Below are positions 19,058 to 26,383 of a stretch of DNA of 64,000 bases, one piece after another; position 1 is the stretch's first letter; every line of letters begins with the position of its first letter. This stretch comes from Peptococcus simiae. GTDB taxonomy: Bacteria; Bacillota; Peptococcia; Peptococcales; Peptococcaceae. Location: the NCBI RefSeq assembly GCF_046097595.1, contig NZ_JBJUVG010000006.1, positions 1-64,000 on the forward strand, given 5' to 3'. Made by a program: the position numbers and the translations under genes. The notes beneath the pieces are model-generated. The model was not told where the DNA came from and did no database searches. It worked only from the letters and a program-made list of their open reading frames with translations.

Positions 19058-19431
19058 GCTCTAAAAAGATTGAAATTCTGCCATATTTGGGAGAAAGAAG
19101 AGCTCAATGCCCTCCCTGACGCCTGCAAAGAAGACGCCAGGCCTATCCTCTATCCCTTCTTCCGCCTGCCGGCCTTTACAGACATGCGCATAGGGGAAAT
19201 CCCTAGCCCTACCCTGGAAAACGTTGACCTTGATAGTCAAGCCATCGAAATAAAACAAGTCCCCACCACAGACGACCAAGGAAAAACCATCCCGGCAACC
19301 CCAAAAATAAAAAGTCTGTCCGCCCCATGCCCATCAATACAGCCACCGCCACCACCCTAATAGAGTTGTATCGCCAAAAAGCAAAAAAACAGCCACCCGC
19401 TTTGCAAAATACCTGGAATCGTTTTGCTTAG
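19058..19431 (+). pseudogene. phage tyrosine integrase remnant
   Basis: The first frame (19070-19310) has EKEELNALPDACKED, FTDMRIGEIPSPTLENVDLD and VPTTDDQGKTI, the catalytic-domain start of a tyrosine recombinase with its Arg in DMRIGE. A frameshift near 19310 moves the frame to KSVRPMPINTATATTLIELYRQ, which stops at 19431. The N-terminal arm-binding domain and the C-terminal His/Tyr motifs are missing. It sits directly beside the 3' end of tRNA-Ala, a normal phage attachment location. Confidence 0.82.
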
Positions 19432-19488
19432 GTTTAGATAATAGCTTTAGAGCTGAGTTTAAAACAGATCCTTTCAGTCCCATAGCAT

Positions 19489-19519
19489 AAAAAAAGAACC
19501 GCTCTATAGAGCGGTTCTT
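19489..19519 (-). terminator. tRNA-Ala terminator
   Basis: AAGAACCGCTCTA and its exact complement form a 13-bp stem with almost no loop (four bases if the central pairs open), followed on the minus strand by TTTTTTT. It lies 32 bases after the tRNA 3' end. Confidence 0.92.
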
Positions 19520-19550
19520 CTCTTACTGTCCACGACAGTATTATCACTTA

Positions 19551-19623
<73 letters not shown>

Positions 19624-19843
19624 GAAGCTACGAGAATTATAATACCTCAATTCTAAGTAAAAAGCAAGTGTTTTTTTATCTTTTATTATAAATGACTGAC
19701 AAAGGTGGCGGAAGCCGGTTTAAATATAGAAAAAACCTTAGCCCTACCAAGATAAACAGGCCTTTTTCACTTTTGTCGGACTCGCTTTAAAAAGATGGTC
19801 CCTTCAATCTGTAAAAACCAGCTATTCGAAAAAATATACTACT
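19624..19843. other. spacer between tRNA-Ala and the nad operon
   Basis: About 220 bases with no supported reading frame or repeat. It should contain the tRNA promoter, but no strong pair of boxes was evident. Confidence 0.4.
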
Positions 19844-19886
19844 GACAAGACACTTGTCTTGTCCTTTTCCTGGTTTATGGTATCAT
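19844..19886 (+). promoter_or_regulatory. nad operon operator and promoter
   Basis: A perfect palindrome, GACAAGACA-CT-TGTCTTGTC (19844-19863), overlaps the -35 box TTGTCC (19859-19864); the -10 TATCAT is at 19881-19886. The operon encodes NiaR, so this is the natural NiaR operator: nicotinic acid-bound NiaR would block the -35. The operator assignment is inference. Confidence 0.7.
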
Positions 19887-19947
19887 GGAATCTGGTAAAT
19901 GCGATTTCACAAAACTTTTACAATAAACAAGAGGATTGGAGATAGTT

Positions 19948-20844
19948 ATGGATCAGAACACACTGGAAAAATTAAAAAAAGAAAAGAATGCGGTCATCCT
20001 TGCCCACTACTATGTCAATGGGGAGGTCCAAGCCGCTGCCGACTATGTTGGCGATTCCTTCACCTTAGCCAAGCTGGCTACAACCATTGATGCCAACCAC
20101 ATTATCATGGCCGGGGTTGAATTCATGGGCGAAACGGTCAAGATTTTAAACCCGGACAAGCAGGTCTACCTGCCGGACCCCACTGCCGATTGCCCCATGG
20201 CCCACATGGTCACGGTTGAGCAAATCGACGCCATGCGGGAAAAATACCCGGACTTGGCGGTGGTCTGCTATGTCAACTCAACGGCAGAAATCAAGGCCAA
20301 GTCGGACTATTGCTGCACCTCCTCTAACGCCGCCAAGGTGGTCGGGGCGATTGAAAGTCAAAACATCTTCTTTATTCCTGACGGCAACCTGGGCCGAAAT
20401 ATTGAGCCCCTCTTCCCGGACAAGCACTTCATCAACAACAAGGGCTGCTGCCCCATCCATGACCAGGTGACCCCTGACATGATCAAGTCCCTGAAGGAAG
20501 CCTACCCTGATGCGGTTATCCTAGCCCATCCGGAATGTAAACCGGAGGTCCTTGACTTGGTAGACTACAAGGGGTCCACCAAGGGGATCATCAACGCTGT
20601 CAAAGACTTGGACCGGGAGGTCAATATCATCATCACTGAAGAAGGAATCCGCTACGAATTGGAAAAGACCTACCCGGACCGGACCTTTATCTTCCCGGAC
20701 TTAGTCTGTAAGGGAATGAAGCAGGTCCAACTCGATGATATCATTGATATTTTAAAAACAGGGAAAAATGAAGTCCATGTCGATCCCAGCCTGGCAGAAC
20801 GGGCCAAACTCCCCCTAACCCGGATGCTGGCGATTTGTGGCTAA
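19948..20844 (+). CDS. nadA: quinolinate synthase
   Basis: Condenses iminoaspartate with dihydroxyacetone phosphate to quinolinate with a [4Fe-4S] cluster. The 298-residue protein has ILAHYYVNGEVQAAADYVGDS near 18-38 and cysteines in CPMAH, CCTSSN, CCPIH and VCKGM that include the three cluster ligands. The ATG at 19948 is preferred: GGAG lies 6 bases upstream, while the TTG at 19936 would put this site inside the gene. It is the first gene of nadA-nadC-niaR-nadX. Confidence 0.97.
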   Translation: MDQNTLEKLKKEKNAVILAHYYVNGEVQAAADYVGDSFTLAKLATTIDANHIIMAGVEFMGETVKILNPDKQVYLPDPTADCPMAHMVTVEQIDAMREKYPDLAVVCYVNSTAEIKAKSDYCCTSSNAAKVVGAIESQNIFFIPDGNLGRNIEPLFPDKHFINNKGCCPIHDQVTPDMIKSLKEAYPDAVILAHPECKPEVLDLVDYKGSTKGIINAVKDLDREVNIIITEEGIRYELEKTYPDRTFIFPDLVCKGMKQVQLDDIIDILKTGKNEVHVDPSLAERAKLPLTRMLAICG

Positions 20845-20868
20845 AACAAGCTGCAGAAAGGAGCCTGT

Positions 20869-21726
20869 ATGACCAATCAGTTACACCATTTTTTAATCGA
20901 TGACTATATCCTGGCTGCCCTCAAGGAAGACATCAATGAAGAAGATATTTCCACCAATGCGGTCATTGATGCCCAGGCCCGGGGCCGGGTCAAGCTCCTC
21001 GCCAAAGAGGAGGGCATCTTAGCCGGCCTGGCGGTTTTTGAAAGGGTCTTCACCTTACTGGATGCAGAAAGCCGTGTATCCTTCCAGAAGGCAGACGGGG
21101 ACCGGGTGCAACCGGACGAAGTGATAGCCATCGTTTACGGGAAAATCCGCACCCTCCTGACCGGTGAACGGGTGGCCCTGAACTTCTTGCAACGGATGAG
21201 CGGCATTGCCAGCTATACCCGCAAGATGGCCGATATCCTGGCCGGGTCAAAAACCAAGATTGTGGATACCAGAAAAACCACCCCTAACTTTCGCCTCTTT
21301 GCCAAGTATGCGGTTACCGTCGGCGGTGGGGCCAACCACCGCTATAACCTCACAGATGGGGTCCTCCTCAAGGATAACCACCTTGAGGCGGCGGGCAGCA
21401 TCCAGGCCGCTATAGACAAGGCCCGAGCCTATGCCTCCTTTGTCCGCAAAATTGAAGTAGAGGTCGAGAGCCTGGACCAGGTCCAGGAGGCCCTTGACGC
21501 CCGGGCCGATATCATCATGCTGGATAATATGGGCCCTGACACCATTAAGGAGGCGGTGGGCCTAATCCAAGGCCGGGCTCTGGTTGAGCTTTCCGGCAAT
21601 ATTAACCTGGCCAACCTCCACCAGTACAAGGACCTAGGCGCCGACCTAATTTCCAGTGGGTCCCTGACCCACTCGGCCCCGGTCCTGGACCTATCCATGA
21701 AGGAGTTATCCCATGACCCTGAGTAA
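20869..21726 (+). CDS. nadC: nicotinate-nucleotide pyrophosphorylase (carboxylating)
   Basis: Converts quinolinate and PRPP to nicotinate mononucleotide. 285 residues; ALKEDINEEDISTNA at the start, then LNFLQRMSGIASYT and the phosphoribosyl-site DTRKTTPNFR (about 138-147), RYNLTDGVLLKDNH near 163-176, and the C-terminal DLISSGSLTHSAP. AAGGAG precedes the ATG. It overlaps niaR by 14 bases. Confidence 0.97.
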   Translation: MTNQLHHFLIDDYILAALKEDINEEDISTNAVIDAQARGRVKLLAKEEGILAGLAVFERVFTLLDAESRVSFQKADGDRVQPDEVIAIVYGKIRTLLTGERVALNFLQRMSGIASYTRKMADILAGSKTKIVDTRKTTPNFRLFAKYAVTVGGGANHRYNLTDGVLLKDNHLEAAGSIQAAIDKARAYASFVRKIEVEVESLDQVQEALDARADIIMLDNMGPDTIKEAVGLIQGRALVELSGNINLANLHQYKDLGADLISSGSLTHSAPVLDLSMKELSHDPE

Positions 21727-22228
21727 AAAAGACCGGCTGACGGCCTTAGAAAAGCGGTTAAAGGGGACCGACACCCCCCTGCCCGGCGATGAGCTGGCCA
21801 AGGCCTTTGATGTCTCGCGCCAGGTCATCGTCCAGGATATTGGCCTCCTAAGGGCCAAGGCGGTGCCCGTTATCGCCACCAGCCGGGGCTACTATATCGA
21901 AGTGGCCAACGGCCACCAGCGGGTCTTTAAGTGCCGGCACCGAGATGACCAGATTACAGATGAGCTCAACCTCATCGTGGACCTGGGGGCCAGCTGTGAG
22001 GATGTCTTTGTTGAACACCGCATTTATGGCAAAATCAATGCCAGGATGGATGTAAAGTCCCGCAAGGACGTGCAAAACTTCATGAATAACATCTACACCA
22101 GCGTCAGCACCCCCTTGAAGAATATCACCGATGGCTACCATTTCCACACCGTCTCTGCTGATGATGAAAAGACCTTGGACGAAGTGGAAGCTATGCTGGA
22201 AAAAGAAGGTTTTCTAGTTAAAGAATAA
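21713..22228 (+). CDS. niaR: nicotinate-responsive transcriptional repressor NiaR
   Basis: 171 residues. The N-terminal HTH (about 8-65) has LPGDELAKAFDVSRQVIVQDIGLLRA. The 3H domain (about 75-170) supplies metal-binding His residues in CRHRDDQI, VEHRIYG and DGYHFHTV, and binds niacin. NiaR represses NAD synthesis or niacin uptake genes when nicotinate is available. Here it is the third gene of the operon it probably controls, starting inside nadC with AAGGAG 7 bases before. Confidence 0.93.
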   Translation: MTLSKKDRLTALEKRLKGTDTPLPGDELAKAFDVSRQVIVQDIGLLRAKAVPVIATSRGYYIEVANGHQRVFKCRHRDDQITDELNLIVDLGASCEDVFVEHRIYGKINARMDVKSRKDVQNFMNNIYTSVSTPLKNITDGYHFHTVSADDEKTLDEVEAMLEKEGFLVKE

Positions 22229-22244
22229 GTCCGGGAGGAAAAAG

Positions 22245-23048
22245 ATGAAAGAATTAGCAGTGATTGGTTATGGTGCCTTGGGAAAGATTTTAGTATCGGC
22301 CCTCTTAGACCGCCTCAAGGCGGACTACCGGCTGGTCGGTATCTACGACCAGGTGCTGGAGGGCGACTCCCTCCAGGTCGATGGGGAGACCGTCCCCCTC
22401 TTTCCCAGCTTTGAAGCTCTCATCCAGAGCCCCGCTGACCTGGTGGTGGAAATCGCCGGCGTTGGTGCGGTCAAGGCCTATGGGGAGGAGATTCTAAGAG
22501 CCCACAAGGACCTGGTCATTACCTCTGTAGGGTCTCTCGCTGACGAAGCCCTCTTGGCCCAACTGGTCGAGATGGCCAAGGCCAGCGGGCAGAAGATCCA
22601 TATCACCAGTGGGGCCCTTGGCGGCTTTGACATCATGCGGACCCTCTACCTCATGGGCGGGGCGACCACTGAAGTCCAAAGTACCAAGGCCCCCAAGAGC
22701 CTGAACGGGGCCCCCTACCTAGCCGGCAAGGACCTGCCCACAGACGAAAAGGTCACCGCCTTTGAAGGCAATGCCAAGGCAGCCATCGCCGGTTTTCCCA
22801 AGAACACCAATGTCAGCGTGGCCGCCGGCCTGGTCACCTGTGGTGCCGACCAAACCCGGGTCCGCCTGGTCAGTGACCCGGAAAAATCAGGCAATACCCA
22901 CCGGGTCACCGTCGAGAACCCTTCGGCTAAGGCGACCATCGAAATCAGTTCGAAGGTCGATCCCAAGAACCCCAAGTCCAGTGTCACTGCAGCCTGGAGC
23001 GTCCTAGCCCTCTTGCAGAACTTGGCCTCCCCTATCCAATTCTTTTAA
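22245..23048 (+). CDS. nadX: L-aspartate dehydrogenase
   Basis: Oxidises aspartate to iminoaspartate with NAD(P), feeding NadA. The Rossmann start is VIGYGALGK (5-13), DLVVEIAGVGAVKAYG lies near 65-80, and ITSGALGGFD near 122-131 carries the substrate site; STKAPKSLNG follows. 267 residues is the family size. No nadB (FAD aspartate oxidase) is present in the operon, so NadX is probably the first enzyme, an oxygen-independent choice suited to an anaerobe. Confidence 0.94.
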   Translation: MKELAVIGYGALGKILVSALLDRLKADYRLVGIYDQVLEGDSLQVDGETVPLFPSFEALIQSPADLVVEIAGVGAVKAYGEEILRAHKDLVITSVGSLADEALLAQLVEMAKASGQKIHITSGALGGFDIMRTLYLMGGATTEVQSTKAPKSLNGAPYLAGKDLPTDEKVTAFEGNAKAAIAGFPKNTNVSVAAGLVTCGADQTRVRLVSDPEKSGNTHRVTVENPSAKATIEISSKVDPKNPKSSVTAAWSVLALLQNLASPIQFF

Positions 23049-23057
23049 TACCATACA

Positions 23058-23102
23058 AAAAGCCCCCAAGGTCTGGATTTTCACCGGCCCTTGGGGGCTT
23101 TT
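23058..23102. terminator. bidirectional terminator between nadX and thrC
   Basis: AAAAGCCCCCAAGG, 17-base loop, exact complement CCTTGGGGGCTTTT. The A/T ends on both sides make it usable for both convergent genes. Confidence 0.94.
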
Positions 23103-23129
23103 CATCATGGGATTATTTATCAAGGGCCC

Positions 23130-24611
23130 TTAGGCCTTGGGCAGCAGGTCCATAAGGGTATCGCGGATCTCTGCAATCTCTATAACCGGGTGGGGCCGTT
23201 CTCCGCTTTGAGAGAGCTTGGCCAGGGCCCGGTGGACCGGGGTATTGGTCACTTCAGATAATTCCTTCATCAGGTCCAAAACATTGGCCTCGGAAACATC
23301 CTTATCCGGAGCCAGGGCTTCACTGACTGCTTGAACGAACTTAAAGGGGTTGGCCGTCGCATCGACCACCACCAGGTGGTCAGCCTTGGCAGCAGCTGAT
23401 ACGGCCACTGCAGTATGGGGGTCCAGGAGGTAGCGGCTGTCCTCAAAGACCCGGGCAATGACCTCTTTAGCGGTCTCAGCATCTGCATCGGCTGCGAGGA
23501 TATCTTCGGCCATGGCTTCCTGCAGAGCCTGGGGAATGGTAAAGGTCCCAGTGGCTTTCAAGTCCTGCATCCACTGGCTGATTTGCTCCCCATCGCCGCC
23601 GGTTTTAAGGTAGAGGTAGCGTTCCAGGTTACTGGAAATCAGGATGTCCATAGAGGGGCTGATGGTCCGGTAGAAAGGACGGTTGGCGTTATAGGTCCCG
23701 GTGTTAAAGAAGTCTGTCAGGACATTGTTTTCATTAGAGGCGCAAATGAGACGGCCAATGGGCAGGCCCATTTCTTTCGCCATGTAGGCAGCCAGGATGT
23801 TCCCAAAGTTCCCTGTGGGCACAGAAAAATCAACAGGGTCGCCGAGTTGAATCTGCTCGCGCCGGACCAGGTTCAGGTAAGCGGCCACATAATAGACCAC
23901 CTGGGGCGATAAGCGGCCCCAGTTAATGGAATTGGCTGAGGAAAACTGGTAGCCGGCCTGGTCCAGCTTTTGGATCATGTCCTGGTCAGCGAAAAGCTCT
24001 TTCACTGCACTTTGGCAGTCGTCAAAATTGCCCTTAACGGCCACTACATGGGTATTATTACCCTCGGTTGTTGTCATTTGCAATTCCTGCATGGGGCTCA
24101 CGCCCTGGTCAGGGTAAAAGACAACCACCTGGGTGCCGGGAACATTCTTGAAGCCTTCCAGAGCGGCCTTACCGGTATCCCCGGAGGTGGCCACCAGGAT
24201 GACCACATCCTTTTGGCAGTTATTCTTGCGTAAAGCGGTCACCAAGAGGTGGGGCATAATCTGGAGAGCCAGGTCTTTAAAGGCGGCTGTCGGCCCATGC
24301 CACAATTCTAAAACATAGCTGCCTTCCGTCAGTTTGACCAGAGGGGTCACAGACGGATGTTCAAAGTTTTCCTCATTGTATGCGGCTTCAACACATGCCG
24401 CGACCTCTTCTTCAGTGAAGTCATCTAAAAGGAGGCCCAGAATCCACTTGGCCAGGTCCTGGTAGCTATCATCCAGGTGGCTTTCAAAGTCAGCCAGGGC
24501 AATGGTTGGAAACTGCTCCGGCAGGTAGAGGCCGCCTTCAGGGACCATCCCCCGCATAATGGCTTCAGATGCGTGAACCGCTTTACTATTTCCTCTTGTA
24601 CTAATAAACAT
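23130..24611 (-). CDS. thrC: threonine synthase
   Basis: PLP enzyme converting O-phosphohomoserine to threonine. 493 residues, the longer (class I) form. The N-terminal MFISTRGNSKAVHASEAIMRG is typical; the PLP lysine is in TAAFKDLALQ (near 110), followed by VATSGDTGKAALEG near 140. The phosphate and nucleotide-like pocket VPTGNFGNILAAY lies near 265. It is the second gene after a TrpR-like regulator. Confidence 0.97.
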   Translation of the reverse strand: MFISTRGNSKAVHASEAIMRGMVPEGGLYLPEQFPTIALADFESHLDDSYQDLAKWILGLLLDDFTEEEVAACVEAAYNEENFEHPSVTPLVKLTEGSYVLELWHGPTAAFKDLALQIMPHLLVTALRKNNCQKDVVILVATSGDTGKAALEGFKNVPGTQVVVFYPDQGVSPMQELQMTTTEGNNTHVVAVKGNFDDCQSAVKELFADQDMIQKLDQAGYQFSSANSINWGRLSPQVVYYVAAYLNLVRREQIQLGDPVDFSVPTGNFGNILAAYMAKEMGLPIGRLICASNENNVLTDFFNTGTYNANRPFYRTISPSMDILISSNLERYLYLKTGGDGEQISQWMQDLKATGTFTIPQALQEAMAEDILAADADAETAKEVIARVFEDSRYLLDPHTAVAVSAAAKADHLVVVDATANPFKFVQAVSEALAPDKDVSEANVLDLMKELSEVTNTPVHRALAKLSQSGERPHPVIEIAEIRDTLMDLLPKA

Positions 24612-24623
24612 AGTTTACCCTTT

Positions 24624-24935
24624 CTATTCTGGTTCCGTGCCGTCAGTTAAGTCCAGACGGGCCAAGGCAATCCGATAGCCATTGGCACCGTAATTCAAAC
24701 ATTTTTTGACCCGGCTAATCGTAGCTGTACTAGCCCCGGTTGTTTCGGCAATCCGGGTGTAGGTTTCATCACCGGAAAGCATGACCGCCACATCTAACCG
24801 CTGGGCAATGGCATGTAGTTCAGAGATGGTGCAAATATCTTCAAAAAAGCGATAGTATTCTTCCTGGCTTTCCAGGACGGAAATGGCCTGAAAAAGGCGG
24901 TCTAGAGATGGATTAGCTAGTTTTGATTCGTACAT
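24624..24935 (-). CDS. TrpR/YerC-family DNA-binding protein
   Basis: 103 residues with the TrpR-like helix-turn-helix: ELHAIAQRLDVAVMLSGDETYTRIAETTGASTATISRVKKCLNYG. Members of the YerC/YecD branch are common in Firmicutes and do not necessarily bind tryptophan. It precedes thrC by 12 bases under a strong promoter, so a role in threonine or aspartate-family amino acid control is possible; the ligand is unknown. Confidence 0.9.
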   Translation of the reverse strand: MYESKLANPSLDRLFQAISVLESQEEYYRFFEDICTISELHAIAQRLDVAVMLSGDETYTRIAETTGASTATISRVKKCLNYGANGYRIALARLDLTDGTEPE

Positions 24936-24975
24936 ATTGCGCTCCTTTGCGGGTTTAACGCACTAAATTATGGCT

Positions 24976-25004
24976 ATCATACCGCAAGGTCCGGATGGTG
25001 TCAA
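24976..25004 (-). promoter_or_regulatory. promoter of the YerC-like gene and thrC
   Basis: Minus strand TTGACA, 17-base spacer, TATGAT, ending 40 bases before the regulator gene. Confidence 0.82.
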
Positions 25005-25006
25005 TA

Positions 25007-25558
25007 TTATAAAAAGCTGATTAGGATGCCTAGCGCCGCTGACCCGGCGATGATTTTGATTGGGCTGATGTGGTACTTCAGCGTGGCCACCACGGCCAGG
25101 ACAGCCACTGCGACAGCCAAGGCATTGCTAAAGACGGGCAAGCCGGGAATCCTGGTAAAAAAGGCCGTCTGGCCAACACTCCAGGCCGCAAAGAAGATCA
25201 TCCCGACCACCACCGGCCGGATGCCAATTAAGATTCGGTCCATAAACCTGGCCCCCCGCTTGGTATATAAGAGGCGGACCACCGTCATGACCAGGATAAA
25301 GGCCGGTAGGCATAGGGACAGGGTCGCCACCACTGCCCCCGGTACCCCGGCCAGCTTATAGCCCACAAAGGTGGCCGTATTGATGGAAATCGGCCCCGGG
25401 GTGCTTTCAGATACGGCAATAATATCCGCAAATTCAGCAATGGTAATCCAGCCCCGCTCCACGACCGAGTCCTGAATAAAGGGAACAATGGCATAGCCAC
25501 CCCCAAAGCAAAAGACACCAATCATGAAAAAAATAGAAAATAGCTGCCAGTAAATCAT
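25007..25558 (-). CDS. chrA: chromate transporter subunit (CHR family), second half
   Basis: 183 residues, hydrophobic, one CHR domain: GVFCFGGGYAIVPFIQDSVVERGWI (residues 15-39) and AVSESTPGPISINTATFVGYKLAG are family signatures. Three to five membrane helices are expected. Short CHR proteins work as a pair of opposite membrane topology; the upstream gene overlaps this one by 4 bases (ATGA). Reported function is chromate efflux, but the physiological substrate in anaerobes is not known. Confidence 0.9.
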   Translation of the reverse strand: MIYWQLFSIFFMIGVFCFGGGYAIVPFIQDSVVERGWITIAEFADIIAVSESTPGPISINTATFVGYKLAGVPGAVVATLSLCLPAFILVMTVVRLLYTKRGARFMDRILIGIRPVVVGMIFFAAWSVGQTAFFTRIPGLPVFSNALAVAVAVLAVVATLKYHISPIKIIAGSAALGILISFL

Positions 25559-26109
25559 GCGGCCTCCCTTCCGGCCCGGGTATAAATATAGCCGGCTAGG
25601 GCCCCAGCCAAGATAAGGAAGATGGGATTAAACAACGATAGGTAGGTAAAGACGGCAGATAGGATAATCAGGCTCCAGCCAAAAACCGTCTTGAGGCTTT
25701 GCTTACCCATTTTGACGGCTGCGCCAAAGACCAGGCCGGAAACAGCGGCCCGAATCATAAAGAACATGCTGGCCACATGCGGATTATTGCGGTATTTCAT
25801 AATTAAATTGGCTAGAATCATAATGATTAATAAAGAAGGTAAGATAACCCCCAGGGTGCAGATTAGGGCGCCTAGGATCCCCTGCAGCCGGTAGCCCACC
25901 TGGGTCGCACAGTTGACCGCCATGACCCCGGGCAGGGATTGGGAAATCAGGATGATCTTGTCCATTTCCTTTTCATCGATCCACTTATGCCTTTCGCAGA
26001 TATCCTCGTAAATGATGGGCAGCATGGCATAGCCACCACCAAAGGTAAAGGCACCAATTTTCAGAAAAACCAGGAATAATTCGCCAAGAAGTCGTCCGCT
26101 TACTTTCAT
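25555..26109 (-). CDS. chrA: chromate transporter subunit (CHR family), first half
   Basis: 184 residues from ATG 26109, which has GGGGG a few bases upstream; a longer reading to 26190 would run through the 6S RNA terminator. GAFTFGGGYAMLPIIYEDICERHKW and SQSLPGVMAVNCATQVGYRL are CHR signatures, with several hydrophobic helices. It overlaps its partner by 4 bases, so the two are made together as a heterodimer. It lies just after the 6S RNA terminator, so it may depend on read-through or a weak own promoter. Confidence 0.9.
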   Translation of the reverse strand: MKVSGRLLGELFLVFLKIGAFTFGGGYAMLPIIYEDICERHKWIDEKEMDKIILISQSLPGVMAVNCATQVGYRLQGILGALICTLGVILPSLLIIMILANLIMKYRNNPHVASMFFMIRAAVSGLVFGAAVKMGKQSLKTVFGWSLIILSAVFTYLSLFNPIFLILAGALAGYIYTRAGREAA

Positions 26110-26121
26110 GACTACCCCCTT

Positions 26122-26157
26122 AACAATAAAAACGATTGGACAGGTATCCAATCGTTT
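26122..26157 (-). terminator. 6S RNA terminator
   Basis: AAACGATTGGA, 6-base loop, TCCAATCGTTT, then a T-rich tract on the minus strand. Confidence 0.92.
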
Positions 26158-26346
26158 GTAGACAAATATTTCCCACATCGCCGTATGCACGCAGTGTTTT
26201 GAACCTGCTCAAGCAGGTGGGTGCCTCCCAGACGCCTTCTATGTAGCAATTAAGCCGCATATCCACCGCCCGAGGTCAGGCTCCCTATAAAAGTGTGTTG
26301 GAACAAAACTGACCACGTACATACAAACGTAGCAGGAAATTTATTT
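26122..26346 (-). ncRNA. ssrS: 6S RNA
   Basis: A free-standing transcription unit between aspS and chrA with its own promoter and terminator. The predicted RNA folds as a long rod: CGTTTGTATGTACG near the 5' end pairs with CGTGCATACGGCG near the 3' end, TTTCC with GGGAAA outside, and CAGTTTTG with CAAAACACTG inside, leaving a large central bubble, the shape of 6S RNA that mimics an open promoter and binds sigma-A RNA polymerase. In B. subtilis the 6S-1 gene also lies by aspS (recollection). Ends are estimates. Confidence 0.82.
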
Positions 26347-26352
26347 AAATAT

Positions 26353-26381
26353 ATTTTAGCATAGACGAGACCGCCTTTCAA
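26353..26381 (-). promoter_or_regulatory. 6S RNA promoter
   Basis: Minus strand TTGAAA, 17-base spacer, TAAAAT. It directly follows the aspS stop codon and puts the start near 26346. Confidence 0.8.
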
Positions 26382-26383
26382 GG

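Noticed and set aside
15850..19550. Duplicate of the tRNA-Ala 3' end as the second attachment site of the prophage
   Set aside because: No second copy of the tRNA 3' segment was seen near 15780-15900; the deletion probably removed it.
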